A stretch of DNA of 64,000 nucleotides, taken from NCBI RefSeq assembly GCF_000219585.1, contig NC_015731.1, positions 372,001 to 436,000 on the forward strand, in the 5' to 3' direction. Made by a program: the position numbers and the translations under genes. The stretch comes from Nitrosomonas sp. Is79A3. GTDB lineage: Bacteria > Pseudomonadota > Gammaproteobacteria > Burkholderiales > Nitrosomonadaceae. Shown one piece after another: positions 30,280-41,348 of the stretch; within the stretch, counting starts at the first letter, position 1, and every line of letters begins with the position of its first letter. The notes below the pieces were generated by a model. It searched no databases. It was given only the letters and a program-made list of their open reading frames with translations, and had not been told where the DNA came from.

Positions 30280-31653
30280 GTGACAAAGCTAAATGTTGTG
30301 ATACTGGCAGCAGGTGAGGGAAAACGTATGCGCTCCTCTCTTCCGAAAGTATTGCATACCTTGGCAGGCCGTTCTTTGCTAATGCATGTGACTAAAACTG
30401 CCAGACTGTTATCACCAGAGAAAATCTGCATTGTCATCGGCCATGGGGTTGAAAAGGTTAAACAATCAATCAAAGGGAATGATTTAACTTGGGTTCTCCA
30501 GGAGCAGCAATTGGGTACAGGGCATGCATTAATGCAAACACTGCCGCATCTTGAAAGAGATGGCTTGACACTGGTGCTATATGGTGATGTTCCATTAATC
30601 AGGATTCATACTTTACAAAAATTAATAGCTAAAGCAGAAGAAAAACACTGTGTGCTGTTAACTGCTGTGATCGAAAATCCTTTAGGCTATGGCAGAATTG
30701 TGCGTGATACTGAAACAGGAGCAATTAAGGCTATTATTGAGCAAAAAGACACCTCTGCTGAGCAACAGGAGATCCATGAAATTAATACTGGAATAATGCT
30801 GATACCCAATGAGTATTTACATGACTGGCTGCCAAAAATTAAAAATAAAAATATGCAAAATGAATATTATCTGACCGATATAATTGCTTTGTTGGTTAAA
30901 CAAGATATTCAGGTTGCATCATCACAAGCCGCAAATCTATGGGAAGTAATGGGCATTAATAACAAGTCGCAACTTGCAGCGCTTGAACGAATTTATCAAA
31001 GGGATTGCGCTGACAAGCTCTTGCACCAGGGAGTCAGTTTGATGGATCCGTCGCGAATTGATATACGGGGAGAACTTATCTGCGGATCTGATGTTGAAAT
31101 TGATATTGACTGTATTTTTGAAGGGAACGTCAAGCTTGATGATTTTGTTCAAATCGGTGCGCACTGCATATTAAAGAATGTAAAAGTTGCAGCAGACACC
31201 ACGATACTGCCGTATAGCCTAATTGAAAATACAGAGATAGGTGAGAATTGCAAGATTGGACCATATGCACGGATTCGACCCGGAACCAAACTATCAAACA
31301 AGGTGCATATTGGTAATTTTGTCGAAGTGAAAAATAGTCAGATCGCTTCAGGAAGTAAAGCAAATCATTTAAGCTATATTGGTGATTCTATTGTAGGGAA
31401 GAATGTCAATATCGGCGCCGGAACAATTACTTGTAATTATGATGGTGCAAACAAACATCAAACCATCATAGAGGATGATGTATTTATCGGATCAGATACG
31501 CAGCTAATTGCACCAGTCACAATTTCTAAAGGTTCAACAATTGGGGCTGGATCGACTATCACTAGGGAAACGCCGGAAGGCCAGCTTACTTTATCCAGAT
31601 CAAAACAAGTGAGCATTGCTGGATGGAAGCGTCCGCAGAAGCCAAAAGTATAA
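30280..31653 (+). CDS. glmU: bifunctional GlcN-1-P acetyltransferase/GlcNAc-1-P uridyltransferase
   Basis: Makes UDP-GlcNAc for peptidoglycan and LPS. 457 residues. N-terminal uridyltransferase begins VVILAAGEGKRMRSSLPKVLH; the C-terminal half is a left-handed beta helix with hexapeptide repeats and the acetyltransferase motifs (GNFVEVKN, NYDGANKH). The start is GTG at 30280 with AAGGAAG upstream. Followed by glmS, the previous step of the pathway. Confidence 0.97.
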   Translation: MTKLNVVILAAGEGKRMRSSLPKVLHTLAGRSLLMHVTKTARLLSPEKICIVIGHGVEKVKQSIKGNDLTWVLQEQQLGTGHALMQTLPHLERDGLTLVLYGDVPLIRIHTLQKLIAKAEEKHCVLLTAVIENPLGYGRIVRDTETGAIKAIIEQKDTSAEQQEIHEINTGIMLIPNEYLHDWLPKIKNKNMQNEYYLTDIIALLVKQDIQVASSQAANLWEVMGINNKSQLAALERIYQRDCADKLLHQGVSLMDPSRIDIRGELICGSDVEIDIDCIFEGNVKLDDFVQIGAHCILKNVKVAADTTILPYSLIENTEIGENCKIGPYARIRPGTKLSNKVHIGNFVEVKNSQIASGSKANHLSYIGDSIVGKNVNIGAGTITCNYDGANKHQTIIEDDVFIGSDTQLIAPVTISKGSTIGAGSTITRETPEGQLTLSRSKQVSIAGWKRPQKPKV

Positions 31654-31713
31654 AATGGAATTTTGTTTCAGTAGATTCTGATATATCAGGTTTAGTTGCA
31701 AGGAGAATACACA

Positions 31714-33570
31714 ATGTGTGGAATTGTTGGTGCAGTAGCCAATGTTAATATCGTTCCAATGTTGCTGGAAGGATTGCTACGTTTAGAGTACCGAGGATAT
31801 GACTCTGCCGGACTGGTGGTAACGTGTAATGGACTGCAAAGATTACGCACTACAGACCGCGTAACTGAATTACAGAAACTTGCGATTAAGCAGAAAACAC
31901 AAGGACTCGCGGGCATTGCACATACACGCTGGGCGACGCATGGAGCTCCGTCAGAACGTAATGCGCATCCCCATTTCTCCGGGACTGTAGGCACAGATAC
32001 TAGAATTGCTATCGTGCATAATGGAATAATTGAAAACCATGAAATAATGCGCAAGCGCTTACAGGCGGAAGGATTTGAATTTATATCGGATACCGATACC
32101 GAAGTTATTGCACATCTCATCGCATTTAATCTTAAACGGACCTTTGATTTATTAAAAGCTGTTTGCGAGTCTATTGCTGAATTACAAGGCGCTTACGCAA
32201 TTGCTGTGATGGAAGAAGCCCGGCCTGAAAAGCTTGTTGTTGCACGTAACGGAGCGCCATTATTGCTGGGTTTGGGTGAGGGCGGGAATTATGCGGCTTC
32301 TGATGCATCCGCATTATTAAAAGCAACCAAAAATATGATTTACCTGGAAGAAGGCGATGTCGCTGAACTGACAAGCAACGGTTATCGCATTGTCAATTGT
32401 CTTAATGGCAGTTTAGCACAAGAAGTCGAACGTACAGTTCACGAAAGTAGCCTGGCGAGTGAAGCAATAGAAATGGGACCGTATGCTCATTTCATGCAGA
32501 AGGAAATATTTGAACAGCCGAGTGCTGTGGCAAATACGTTGGAAATGGTATTCAGTGCTCAGTCTATTTCACCCAATTTATTTGGTAGTGAAGCTGAGAA
32601 TATATTTAATAAAACTAGCAGTATTCTGATACTGGCCTGCGGAACCAGCTTTCATGCAGGCTTGGTTGCTCGTTACTGGCTGGAAACTGTTGCCGGTTTG
32701 CCATGTAACGTTGAAATAGCGAGCGAATATCGTTATCGCGATCCCATAGCAGATCCAACTACTTTAGTTGTCGGCATTTCCCAATCGGGAGAAACCGCAG
32801 ATACTCTGGCGGCAATGAGCTATGCGAAGAAATTAGGTCATCAATACAGTCTTGCTATTTGCAACGTGCCGGAAAGTGCTCTGATACGGCAAACTGATCT
32901 GCGTTTCCTCACCCGGGCAGGTCCAGAAATTGGTGTGGCTTCGACCAAAGCGTTTACTACGCAGTTAGCATCACTTTTACTGCTAACGGTGACACTGGCG
33001 AAGATGCGACATAAGTTATCTAATGAAGATGAACAACGGATGATTATGGCGCTACGTCATTTGCCGGTAGCCTTGCAGCATGCCCTACAAGTCGAGCCGC
33101 AAGTGAAGATTTGGGCTAAAAGCTTTGCACAAAAGCGCCATGCATTATTTCTTGGACGTGGCGTTCATTATCCTGTAGCCATGGAAGGTGCACTTAAGCT
33201 CAAGGAGATTTCTTATATACATGCCGAAGCCTATGCAGCTGGAGAATTAAAACATGGTCCATTAGCTTTAGTGGATAGCGAAATGCCAGTTGTTGCAATT
33301 GCTCCCAATGATCAGCTGTTAGGGAAACTAAAATCGAACCTGCAAGAAGTGCATGCTCGAGGTGGCGAACTCTATGTGTTCGCGGATGCAGATTCCCAGA
33401 TAGCGCAAAGCGAGAATCTGCATGTGATCCGACTAGCAGAGCATGCGGGTCTACTCAGTCCAATTCTTCATACAATACCGCTTCAGCTATTGGCTTATCA
33501 TGTTGCCTTGGAAAAAGGTACAGATGTTGATAAGCCAAGGAATCTAGCAAAAGCAGTGACGGTGGAATAA
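31714..33570 (+). CDS. glmS: glutamine-fructose-6-phosphate aminotransferase (isomerising)
   Basis: Makes glucosamine-6-phosphate from fructose-6-phosphate and glutamine. The start at 31714 places the catalytic Cys right after Met (MCGIVGAV), with AAGGAG upstream; a longer open frame is not used. 618 residues: glutaminase domain (1-240) and two SIS domains ([10 protein letters not shown] and [11 protein letters not shown] near 310-360; [19 protein letters not shown] near 480) ending [13 protein letters not shown]. No glmS ribozyme-like element is evident upstream, as expected in proteobacteria. Confidence 0.97.
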   Translation: MCGIVGAVANVNIVPMLLEGLLRLEYRGYDSAGLVVTCNGLQRLRTTDRVTELQKLAIKQKTQGLAGIAHTRWATHGAPSERNAHPHFSGTVGTDTRIAIVHNGIIENHEIMRKRLQAEGFEFISDTDTEVIAHLIAFNLKRTFDLLKAVCESIAELQGAYAIAVMEEARPEKLVVARNGAPLLLGLGEGGNYAASDASALLKATKNMIYLEEGDVAELTSNGYRIVNCLNGSLAQEVERTVHESSLASEAIEMGPYAHFMQKEIFEQPSAVANTLEMVFSAQSISPNLFGSEAENIFNKTSSILILACGTSFHAGLVARYWLETVAGLPCNVEIASEYRYRDPIADPTTLVVGISQSGETADTLAAMSYAKKLGHQYSLAICNVPESALIRQTDLRFLTRAGPEIGVASTKAFTTQLASLLLLTVTLAKMRHKLSNEDEQRMIMALRHLPVALQHALQVEPQVKIWAKSFAQKRHALFLGRGVHYPVAMEGALKLKEISYIHAEAYAAGELKHGPLALVDSEMPVVAIAPNDQLLGKLKSNLQEVHARGGELYVFADADSQIAQSENLHVIRLAEHAGLLSPILHTIPLQLLAYHVALEKGTDVDKPRNLAKAVTVE

Positions 33571-33713
33571 GTGCAATAAGATAATTAAATGTATTTAAAA
33601 TTGTTTGTATGTTATACAAAATGAATAACTGTTTTATGTGACTAGAGTTCATTACTTTATCCATAAGCTATGGAGTGGTAACATAAATCTACTTTCGTAA
33701 AGGACACAGATAA

Positions 33714-34439
33714 ATGGCAGGTCATAGCAAATGGGCTAATATCAAACATAAAAAAGCCGCACAGGATGCGAAACGCGGTAAGGTATTTACACGGCTTATT
33801 AAGGAAGTAACTGTGGCTGCTCGTATGGGTGGCGGAGATCCGGATAGTAATCCGCGCTTACGCTTGGCGGTGGATAAGGCATACGATCAGAATATGCCGA
33901 AGGACAACGTGGAGCGTGCGATTAAGCGTGGCAGTGGCACCCTGGATGGTGCTGATTATGAAGAAATTCGTTATGAGGGCTATGGCATAGCGGGTGCTGC
34001 TGTGATGGTCGATTGTATGACAGATAACCGTGTTCGCACTGTAGCGGATGTACGCCATGCTTTTACAAAGTATGGCGGTAATCTAGGTACGGACGGTTCT
34101 GTCAGTTTCTTATTCAAACACTGCGGTCAATTAGTTTTTGCACCAGGAACTAATGAGGATAAGCTCATTGAAGTTGCCTTGGAGGGCGGAGCTGAAGATG
34201 TGATCAGCAATGAGGATGGTAGTATCGAAGTGATTACTGATCCCTATGAATTTATAAACGTTAAGGAAGCATTGGAGAAAGCAGGGTTTAAGGCTGAGCT
34301 GGCGGAAGTGACCATGAAGCCAAGTAATGAAGCTGTACTAAGCGGTGATGATGCTGTAAAAATGCAGAAATTACTGGACGCCTTGGAAAATCTTGATGAT
34401 GTGCAGAATGTATACACCACAGCAATCCTTGATGAATAA
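33714..34439 (+). CDS. YebC/PmpR family regulator/translation factor
   Basis: 241 residues. N-terminal [23 protein letters not shown] signature shared by the family, then the three-domain YebC fold ending [13 protein letters not shown]. Members are reported as DNA-binding regulators and, more recently, as factors relieving ribosome stalling at proline stretches. Upstream of ruvC by eight bases, the usual gene order. Confidence 0.93.
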   Translation: MAGHSKWANIKHKKAAQDAKRGKVFTRLIKEVTVAARMGGGDPDSNPRLRLAVDKAYDQNMPKDNVERAIKRGSGTLDGADYEEIRYEGYGIAGAAVMVDCMTDNRVRTVADVRHAFTKYGGNLGTDGSVSFLFKHCGQLVFAPGTNEDKLIEVALEGGAEDVISNEDGSIEVITDPYEFINVKEALEKAGFKAELAEVTMKPSNEAVLSGDDAVKMQKLLDALENLDDVQNVYTTAILDE

Positions 34440-34447
34440 AAGCCATA

Positions 34448-34981
34448 TTGGCAGGTGATGAAATCCGTATACTTGGCATAGATCCTGGTTTACGTATTAC
34501 CGGTTTTGGCGTGATCGATAAATATGGGAGTAATTTAACCTATGTCAGCAGCGGCAATGTCAAAACATTTGAAGGTGAGTTACCTTCCCGCCTCAAATTG
34601 ATTCTAAATAATTTAAATGAGGTCATTACGCAATACCAACCCGAACATGTTGCCATAGAGCAAGTTTTCGTCAATATCAATCCTCGATCAACATTATTAC
34701 TAGGTCAGGCACGTGGCGCGGCTATCTGCGCAGCTGTGATGAATGATCTGGTCGTGGCTGAATATACTGCGTTGCAAATAAAACAAGCAGTGGTGGGTAA
34801 TGGTCATGCAAAAAAAGATCAAGTGCAGGAAATGGTCGTGCGATTACTTAATCTGACCGGTAGCCCAAGCGCTGATGCGGCAGATGCATTGGCTTGTGCG
34901 ATATGTCATGCCCATGGTGGAATGGGGTTGGGAAAGATTGCAACAGCAGGCTATCGCATGAAACGTGGGCGCTTAGTATGA
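34448..34981 (+). CDS. ruvC: Holliday junction resolvase RuvC
   Basis: Cuts Holliday junctions symmetrically. 177 residues. Catalytic acids: Asp in ILGIDPGLR (near 10), Glu in VAIEQVFVN (near 70), and the Asp pair in [15 protein letters not shown] (near 145). The only possible start in frame is TTG at 34448, eight bases past yebC, since a stop in the same frame precedes it. The stop overlaps the ruvA ATG. Confidence 0.95.
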   Translation: MAGDEIRILGIDPGLRITGFGVIDKYGSNLTYVSSGNVKTFEGELPSRLKLILNNLNEVITQYQPEHVAIEQVFVNINPRSTLLLGQARGAAICAAVMNDLVVAEYTALQIKQAVVGNGHAKKDQVQEMVVRLLNLTGSPSADAADALACAICHAHGGMGLGKIATAGYRMKRGRLV

Positions 34982-35562
34982 TCGGGCGATTAACAGGTAT
35001 CTTGCTCGAAAAACATCCTCCGCAGGTGTTGTTGGATGTACAGGGGGTTGGTTATGAAATAGATGTGCCGATGAGTACTTTTTATGATCTTCCAATGACC
35101 GGTATGCAGACGACATTGTATACGCATCTTGTGATACGTGAAGATGTGCATCTCTTGTTTGGTTTCGCAACGGAATCGGAGCGTCAGACTTTTCGCCAGC
35201 TGATAAAGATTTCAGGGGTAGGCGCAAGAACTGCGTTGGCACTTTTATCAGGTTTGAGTGTGCCTGATCTGTACCGAGCTGTGGGAGACCAAGATAGTAC
35301 ACGACTCATTCGAGTGCCCGGTATCGGGAAAAAGACAGCTGAGCGCTTGTTGCTGGAGTTGCGGGATAAGCTGGATACTGAGGGTATCAATTTAGACCAA
35401 AGCTCAGCTACTCCTAATAATGGTAGTGACATACTCAATGCCTTGTTATCATTAGGTTATAATGATCGGGAAGCCGATTGGGCCATTAAGCAAATCGCAT
35501 CAAATGCAAACGTTTCCGATGGAATACGGCAGGCGTTGCAACTATTATCTAAGGAAAAGTAG
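34978..35562 (+). CDS. ruvA: Holliday junction branch-migration subunit RuvA
   Basis: Tetrameric junction-binding protein. 194 residues from ATG 34978 ([12 protein letters not shown]), overlapping the ruvC stop by four bases. OB fold (1-65), two helix-hairpin-helix motifs ([33 protein letters not shown]) and a C-terminal RuvB-binding domain ([19 protein letters not shown]). Confidence 0.96.
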   Translation: MIGRLTGILLEKHPPQVLLDVQGVGYEIDVPMSTFYDLPMTGMQTTLYTHLVIREDVHLLFGFATESERQTFRQLIKISGVGARTALALLSGLSVPDLYRAVGDQDSTRLIRVPGIGKKTAERLLLELRDKLDTEGINLDQSSATPNNGSDILNALLSLGYNDREADWAIKQIASNANVSDGIRQALQLLSKEK

Positions 35563-35588
35563 CGAGAATACTACTTGAGCTATTGTGA

Positions 35589-36635
35589 ATGATTGAAACA
35601 GATCGACTTGTTGCCGCAGCGCCTGAATCATCCCAGGAAGAAATTCTGGAGCGTGCGCTACGCCCAAAACAACTGGAAGAATACGTCGGTCAGGAAAAGA
35701 TTCGCGGGCAACTGCAGATATTCATAGAGGCGGCAAGAAATCGTAATGAAGCGCTTGATCATGTTTTGTTATTTGGTCCACCGGGTCTAGGTAAAACTAC
35801 GCTTGCACATATTATTGCCAGAGAAATGGGCGTTAATTTGCGCCAAACATCCGGTCCAGTTTTAGAACGGCCGGGAGATTTGGCAGCTTTGCTGACAAAC
35901 TTGGAACCTAACGATGTTTTATTTATTGATGAAATTCATCGACTATCCCCGGTGGTCGAAGAGATTCTGTATCCTGCGCTGGAAGATTACCAGCTGGATA
36001 TTATGATTGGTGAAGGGCCAGCTGCACGTTCTGTAAAACTGGATTTGCCCGCATTTACTCTGGTCGGGGCTACGACCCGCGCCGGTATGCTTACTAATCC
36101 GTTGCGTGATCGTTTTGGCATTGTTTCGCGTTTGGAATTTTACACGCCGCAAGAATTAAGCAAAATTGTCATACGATCAGCTAGGTTATTAAAAGTAGAA
36201 ATATCACCCGATGGTGCATTTGAGATTGCGCGCCGTTCGCGCGGAACTCCACGGATTGTTAATCGACTGCTGCGTCGTGTGCGTGATTTTGCCGAAGTTA
36301 AAGCCGATGGACATGTAACTCATGCAGTAGCAGACGCGGCCTTAAGCATGTTGGATGTGGATGCAATCGGTTTGGATGTCATGGATCGAAAGTTGTTGTT
36401 GGCAGTAATAGAAAAATTTAGTGGGGGGCCTGTTGGTGTTGATAATCTCGCTGCGGCAATTAGTGAAGAGCGTGACACAATTGAGGATGTGCTAGAACCT
36501 TATTTGATTCAACAAGGATTTCTGAAACGTACACCGAGAGGTCGTGTGGCAACGACAGCGACTTATCAACATTTTGGTATTACTTTGCCGAGAAACGGGC
36601 TAAGCGGCGAATTGTGGGAAGAGAATAACTTATAA
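35589..36635 (+). CDS. ruvB: Holliday junction branch-migration ATPase RuvB
   Basis: AAA+ motor of branch migration. 348 residues: Walker [10 protein letters not shown] (near 64), Walker [10 protein letters not shown] (near 115), sensor 1 in GATTRAG (near 160), arginine finger in PLRDRFG (near 172), C-terminal winged helix ([19 protein letters not shown]). Canonical. Confidence 0.98.
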   Translation: MIETDRLVAAAPESSQEEILERALRPKQLEEYVGQEKIRGQLQIFIEAARNRNEALDHVLLFGPPGLGKTTLAHIIAREMGVNLRQTSGPVLERPGDLAALLTNLEPNDVLFIDEIHRLSPVVEEILYPALEDYQLDIMIGEGPAARSVKLDLPAFTLVGATTRAGMLTNPLRDRFGIVSRLEFYTPQELSKIVIRSARLLKVEISPDGAFEIARRSRGTPRIVNRLLRRVRDFAEVKADGHVTHAVADAALSMLDVDAIGLDVMDRKLLLAVIEKFSGGPVGVDNLAAAISEERDTIEDVLEPYLIQQGFLKRTPRGRVATTATYQHFGITLPRNGLSGELWEENNL

Positions 36636-36659
36636 TCAGTCTTTTATAGTTCACGACTT

Positions 36660-37100
36660 ATGCAAATTCAAACATTACGCATCATCGTAGCCATATTACT
36701 TACATTGGTTATTATGTTGTATTTTTATACCAATCGAGAAAAAGATTATTACAGTAAGAGTGCAGAACCTGCTGTTGCCAGGATATTGACTGAAATCTCT
36801 GGCTGGGAAAAGCAAGTGCTTCTGACTCATCTGGCACCAGAGGCAAAGCAAGCGGTGAGTGACGAACAACTGGATAAACTGATGAATTTGTATCGCGGAT
36901 TCGGCCGGTTCCGGTCTATTCAGGAGCTTAATTTTTCGCATACTGCCAGTGCATTCTCAATTGTGGGTGAGAAGCGCATCAATTACTCAGGCATTGCAAA
37001 CTTTGATGCAGGTCCTGTTAATATGAATATCACCCTGTTAGAACGAGGCGGATTTTTTCTTGTTTATAACTTTACATTAGCAAAAGCTACACAGGAATAG
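36660..37100 (+). CDS. membrane-anchored hypothetical protein
   Basis: 146 residues. One N-terminal transmembrane segment (IIVAILLTLVIMLYFYT, residues 8-24) is followed by a periplasmic domain of mixed helices and strands. No motif I recognise. It follows ruvB by 25 bases and could be cotranscribed; nothing ties it to recombination. Confidence 0.65.
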   Translation: MQIQTLRIIVAILLTLVIMLYFYTNREKDYYSKSAEPAVARILTEISGWEKQVLLTHLAPEAKQAVSDEQLDKLMNLYRGFGRFRSIQELNFSHTASAFSIVGEKRINYSGIANFDAGPVNMNITLLERGGFFLVYNFTLAKATQE

Positions 37101-37218
37101 GGTAATTAATAGACCGGTATAATTCGTGCTATTATGCCTTGAACTATATTTGGGATATTATAGTCTTATTTGTCGTTAGAATAGTCTTGTATTAATTTTA
37201 TAGTGGAGGCATTTAATA

Positions 37219-37890
37219 ATGAATCAAAATTACTCAACAGTTGCTCAAAGATCGTCGTCAGCTATTACGACGAATAAAGTATTACGCAACACATATATGC
37301 TTTTATCATTGACATTATTGTTCAGCGGTCTTACTGCTGCACTATCAATGTTTATGAATATGCCGCCTATGACTTACATGATCTCTGTAATTGGCGGTAT
37401 GGTGATTGCCATGTTTGTTCTGCCTCGTTTTGCTAATTCCACAGCCGGTATTGGGATTGTTTTTCTGATTACGGGTATGCTGGGATTTGGATTGGGGCCA
37501 ATACTGAGTATGTATGCTTCACTGCCTAATGGTGGAAATATCATTACATTGTCGCTAGGGGGCACAGGGGTCATATTTATGGGATTGTCAGCATATGCGT
37601 TGGCTACTCGAAAAGATTTCAGTTTTCTGGGCGGCTTCTTGATGGTAGGTTTTCTTTTGGTGCTATTGGCAGCACTGGCAAATATATTCCTGCAAATACC
37701 GGCCATGTCACTAATGATATCAGCTGTAGTTATCATGATTATGAGCGGCTTTATCTTGTATGACACAAGTCGTATCATTCACGGTGGCGAAACTAATTAT
37801 GTGCTGGCGACAATTGGTTTGTACATGACAATCTTCAATATCTTCATTAGCTTACTACAAATATTGGGTATCATGGGCAATGACGATTAG
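37219..37890 (+). CDS. Bax inhibitor-1/YccA family membrane protein
   Basis: 223 residues with seven transmembrane helices, N-terminal soluble tail of about 25 residues, and the conserved late segment GFILYDTSRIIHGGETNYVLAT with its acidic residues. The family includes E. coli YccA (modulator of FtsH) and YbhL and calcium-leak channels. GGAGG Shine-Dalgarno upstream. Monocistronic with its own terminator. Confidence 0.92.
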   Translation: MNQNYSTVAQRSSSAITTNKVLRNTYMLLSLTLLFSGLTAALSMFMNMPPMTYMISVIGGMVIAMFVLPRFANSTAGIGIVFLITGMLGFGLGPILSMYASLPNGGNIITLSLGGTGVIFMGLSAYALATRKDFSFLGGFLMVGFLLVLLAALANIFLQIPAMSLMISAVVIMIMSGFILYDTSRIIHGGETNYVLATIGLYMTIFNIFISLLQILGIMGNDD

Positions 37891-37923
37891 TACTTATTCC
37901 TGACGATTTGAATGAATAAAACA

Positions 37924-37948
37924 CCCCGGTAAATCCGGGGTTTTTTTT
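37924..37948 (+). terminator. intrinsic terminator after the Bax-inhibitor-like gene
   Basis: Stem CCCCGG/CCGGGG with a 5-base loop (37924-37940), followed by eight T. Confidence 0.92.
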
Positions 37949-37993
37949 GGACAAAATAGATTTATAGAAAAAAGCATTCAGGAAGAGGGCAAT

Positions 37994-38173
37994 ATGGACT
38001 GGATGGAAATTGTTTCTGCTTTGGCGTTGGTAACGTTCATTATTATTCTGATCCCAGTAACACGGGATATGGTGAAGAATAGCTCAAAGGGCACATCGGC
38101 AGATTGGATGGGGTTTGTTATACCCATCGTTGTTGTTGTTTTATTTATTATGCTTTTAGTGAAATTGGTATGA
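37994..38173 (+). CDS. 59-residue two-helix membrane protein
   Basis: An ORF from ATG 37994 to TGA 38171-38173: it begins MDWMEIVSALALV and ends FIMLLVKLV. Two hydrophobic segments (residues 7-22 and 40-57) flank a polar loop (TRDMVKNSSKGTSADW). Shine-Dalgarno-like GGAAGAGGG precedes the ATG. It sits between the terminator of the previous gene and the cox promoter region. No family is recognised; the helix-loop-helix layout argues that it is real. Confidence 0.5.
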   Translation: MDWMEIVSALALVTFIIILIPVTRDMVKNSSKGTSADWMGFVIPIVVVVLFIMLLVKLV

Positions 38174-38796
38174 TGAAAATTTGCAGCACTTGTACAAGTT
38201 CAAGAAAAAAATGTTTATGAGCAAGCTCAAAAACAAATAAAATTTCAATTAATTAAGTCTGATATTCAATGGGTTTAAGGAATTGTAAAAAGTCGTTTTG
38301 TAGAAACAAGTCTTGAGTGTATTTGCAAATTATGAATGAGTGCGCCGGTAAAATTCCAGTGATAGATTCAGCTTGAAGTTGATATTTTATAGGCAATTCC
38401 GATGAGAATATCTGTGTACTCGGAAGAATTTAGAAAGAAAATATTGCCTTTCAGCAATGCTCTTTAGGCGCGCTAAAGAAGAATACCATTTTAAAAGCAG
38501 GGGAATATTGCTATAAAAATCATGATTTTTCCTTGTTAGGGCAGCGGTGGCATGCTAGAATTTCCATTCGATTAATTAGCATGTAGAAGAATCTATTACT
38601 AAGAAAATCTAAGTTGCGGATAATAAGGAAATTCGGCCAAGGAAATGTAATTATCGTCAATCATGGTGTGGTATTAACAAAACAGGATTTTGGCGTATGA
38701 CTTCCGTTAGCTGGCTGAACAGGATAAGCGTTCAGGTTTGTAGCGTTCGTAGTCGTACCTGAAATCTGTAAAATTAGTAATCATGTGGGGGGAAAT
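38174..38796. other. long untranslated region before the cox operon
   Basis: About 620 bases with no supported gene. It should carry the cox promoter, but I see no clear -35/-10 pair. A pair of arms TCAGGT/ACCTGA lies near 38732-38762, about 35 bases upstream of coxB. Nothing else stands out. Confidence 0.35.
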
Positions 38797-39618
38797 ATGA
38801 GAAGTAAATTAGTAGCAGCCCTAGCGGGGGTATTCACTCTCGCTTTGTACTCAAGTATGGCAGTAGGGTCTAAATATAATTTTCCAGAGCCGCAAAGTAT
38901 CATCGCGAGAGAAACATATGATATGCATATTTGGATTATGTGGATATGTTTGGTTATTTTTATTGGTGTGTTTGGCGTCATGTTTTACTCTATACTCAAA
39001 CACCGTAAATCTCTGGGATACAAAGCAGCAAACTTTCATCACAGTACTACAGTAGAGGTTATCTGGACTGTAATACCTTGTATTATTCTTGTGGTTATGG
39101 CGTTGCCTGCGACTAAGACAGTTATTGCGATGAAAGATACTTCAAGTCCTGATATGACCATCAAAGCCACGGGCTATCAATGGATGTGGGGTTATGACTA
39201 TCTCCAAGGTGAGGGAGAGGGGATTAGTTTTTATAGCAAATTGTCGACACCAAGAGCTCAGTATGAAAATAAAGCACCTAAGGGCGAAAATTATTTGCTA
39301 GAAGTAGATAATCGTGTCGTTGTGCCGGTGGGTAAAAAAGTACGGGTGATTATCACAGCAAATGATGTGCTTCATGCATGGTGGGTGCCAGCATTGGGCA
39401 TTAAACAAGATGCTATTCCAGGTTTTATTCGTGACACATGGTTCACCGCAGATGCGCCGGGAATTTATCGTGGGCAGTGTGCCGAATTGTGTGGTAAGGA
39501 TCATGGGTTTATGCCTATTGTAGTAGAAGTGATGAATGCAGATGATTATTCTAAATGGGTAGCTGCACAGTTAAGTGCTTCTGCAGTTAAGACATCAATG
39601 CATATAGAAAATAAGTAA
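38797..39618 (+). CDS. coxB: cytochrome c oxidase subunit II (CuA)
   Basis: Accepts electrons from cytochrome c. 273 residues from ATG 38797 (GGGGGGA just upstream; an in-frame GTG at 38785 is inside that site). Signal peptide, two transmembrane helices (about 45-65 and 90-108), then a cupredoxin domain with the CuA ligands: His in VLHAWWVP, and CAELCGKDHGFM giving both Cys, Glu, His and Met. The preceding aromatic WMWGYDY patch for electron entry is present. No fused cytochrome c domain, unlike caa3 oxidases. Confidence 0.96.
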   Translation: MRSKLVAALAGVFTLALYSSMAVGSKYNFPEPQSIIARETYDMHIWIMWICLVIFIGVFGVMFYSILKHRKSLGYKAANFHHSTTVEVIWTVIPCIILVVMALPATKTVIAMKDTSSPDMTIKATGYQWMWGYDYLQGEGEGISFYSKLSTPRAQYENKAPKGENYLLEVDNRVVVPVGKKVRVIITANDVLHAWWVPALGIKQDAIPGFIRDTWFTADAPGIYRGQCAELCGKDHGFMPIVVEVMNADDYSKWVAAQLSASAVKTSMHIENK

Positions 39619-39630
39619 AAGGAGATAACT

Positions 39631-41217
39631 ATGGCAGCAGTACACGGTGACGTACATGGTCACGAACATGATGATCATCATCCCAGTGGGATAATGCGCT
39701 GGGTTAAAACGACCAATCATAAAGATATTGGTACGATGTATCTTTGGTTTAGTTTTACTATGTTTATGGTGGGTGGTTTTTTGGCGATGGGAATTCGTGC
39801 AGAGCTATATCAGCCCGGCATACAAATTTTACAGCCAGAACTATTTAATCAGTTTACTACGTTACACGGGCTGATAATGGTGTTCGGTGCCATCATGCCG
39901 GCTTTTGTGGGTTTTGCAAACTGGCAAGTACCAATGATGATTGGTGCGCCAGATATGGCTTTTGCAAGGATGAACAACTGGAGTTTTTGGTTGTTGCCAG
40001 TAGCAGCAACATTGCTGGTTGGCTCATTTTTTGTACCAGGTGGTGCAGCAGCAGGTGGTTGGACATTTTACCCGCCACTTTCCACACAAGGTGGTCTGGG
40101 CGTGGATCTAATGATTTTTTCAGTTCATATTTTAGGTGCTTCCTCAATTATGGGCTCAATTAATATCATCACGACCATTTTAAATATGCGCGCACCAGGT
40201 ATGACAATGATGAAGATGCCAATGTTTGTATGGACATGGCTGATTACTGCTTACTTGCTGGTTCTGGTGATGCCGGTTCTGGCTGGTGTCGTAACTATGC
40301 TACTGACAGATCGTCATTTTGGCACAAGTTTCTTTAATGCGGCCGGTGGTGGGGATCCAGTTCTATTTCAGCATATTTTCTGGTTCTTTGGGCACCCAGA
40401 AGTATATATCATGATTTTGCCAGCTTTTGGTATTGTTTCTGAAATCATTCCAACATTTTCAAGAAAACCATTATTTGGTTACTCATCAATGGTTTATGCA
40501 ACCGCATCCATTGCGATTTTATCTTGCATAGTCTGGGCGCATCACATGTTCACAGCAGGGATGCCAACAGTTGGACAATTGTTTTTTATGTATGCAACGA
40601 TGCTGATCGCAGTTCCGACGGGAGTGAAAGTATTTAACTGGACCGCAACAATGTGGCGTGGTTCGATGACTTTCGAAACACCAATGTTATTCGCAATAGG
40701 ATTCATATTTCTATTTGTGATTGGTGGTTTTAGCGGTGTGATTTGTGCAATTGTACCTATTGATATACAAGTACAGGATACATACTATGTAATTGCCCAC
40801 TTCCATTATGTTCTCGTGTCAGGCGCTTTATTTGCTTTATTTGCTGGCGTATATTATTGGATTCCAAAATGGACCGGCCATATGTACAGTGAAACGCTTG
40901 GTAAATGGCATTTCTGGTTATCGATGTTTTTCTTTAACGCGACATTCTTTGTCCAGCATTTCTTGGGATTAGCTGGCATGCCGCGTAGAATTCCTGATTA
41001 CAACTTGCAATTTGCAGATTTCAATATGATTTCTAGCCTTGGCGCATTTGGATTTGGACTGACGCAGCTTCTTTTCCTCTACCTCGTGATTGATTGTATA
41101 CGTAATGGAGAAAAAGCGCCGCAGTCGCCATGGGACGGTGCGACAACACTGGAATGGACGCATTTGCCATCACCGGCTCCATACCATAGTTTTGAAACAC
41201 CGCCGGTTGTTAAGTAA
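39631..41217 (+). CDS. coxA: cytochrome c oxidase subunit I
   Basis: Haem a/a3-CuB catalytic subunit. 528 residues, 12 transmembrane helices. Low-spin haem ligand His in [11 protein letters not shown]; CuB ligand and cross-linked Tyr in [14 protein letters not shown]; two CuB His in [11 protein letters not shown]; haem ligands in [14 protein letters not shown]. The Glu of HPEV ends the D-channel, so this is an A1-type oxidase. AAGGAG Shine-Dalgarno at ideal spacing, 12 bases after coxB. Confidence 0.98.
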   Translation: MAAVHGDVHGHEHDDHHPSGIMRWVKTTNHKDIGTMYLWFSFTMFMVGGFLAMGIRAELYQPGIQILQPELFNQFTTLHGLIMVFGAIMPAFVGFANWQVPMMIGAPDMAFARMNNWSFWLLPVAATLLVGSFFVPGGAAAGGWTFYPPLSTQGGLGVDLMIFSVHILGASSIMGSINIITTILNMRAPGMTMMKMPMFVWTWLITAYLLVLVMPVLAGVVTMLLTDRHFGTSFFNAAGGGDPVLFQHIFWFFGHPEVYIMILPAFGIVSEIIPTFSRKPLFGYSSMVYATASIAILSCIVWAHHMFTAGMPTVGQLFFMYATMLIAVPTGVKVFNWTATMWRGSMTFETPMLFAIGFIFLFVIGGFSGVICAIVPIDIQVQDTYYVIAHFHYVLVSGALFALFAGVYYWIPKWTGHMYSETLGKWHFWLSMFFFNATFFVQHFLGLAGMPRRIPDYNLQFADFNMISSLGAFGFGLTQLLFLYLVIDCIRNGEKAPQSPWDGATTLEWTHLPSPAPYHSFETPPVVK

Positions 41218-41237
41218 AAGACAGTCGAGAAAAGCGT

Positions 41238-41348
41238 ATGTCACAAGAAACAGAATTAAAGCGTAAAAAGCTTAGAACGGGGTTGTTTCTGTTGTTTACG
41301 GTGGTAGCACTTTATTTAACGGTTATTTACAAACAATATGGTAACTAA
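41238..41348 (+). CDS. cytochrome oxidase small assembly protein
   Basis: A 36-residue ORF (starts MSQETELKRKKLRTG). A basic N-terminus is followed by one transmembrane helix (LFLLFTVVALYLTVIY). A small single-helix protein in exactly this place, between coxA and ctaG, is common in betaproteobacteria and is annotated as a small assembly protein. Its stop region overlaps the ctaG start by 11 bases. Confidence 0.75.
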   Translation: MSQETELKRKKLRTGLFLLFTVVALYLTVIYKQYGN

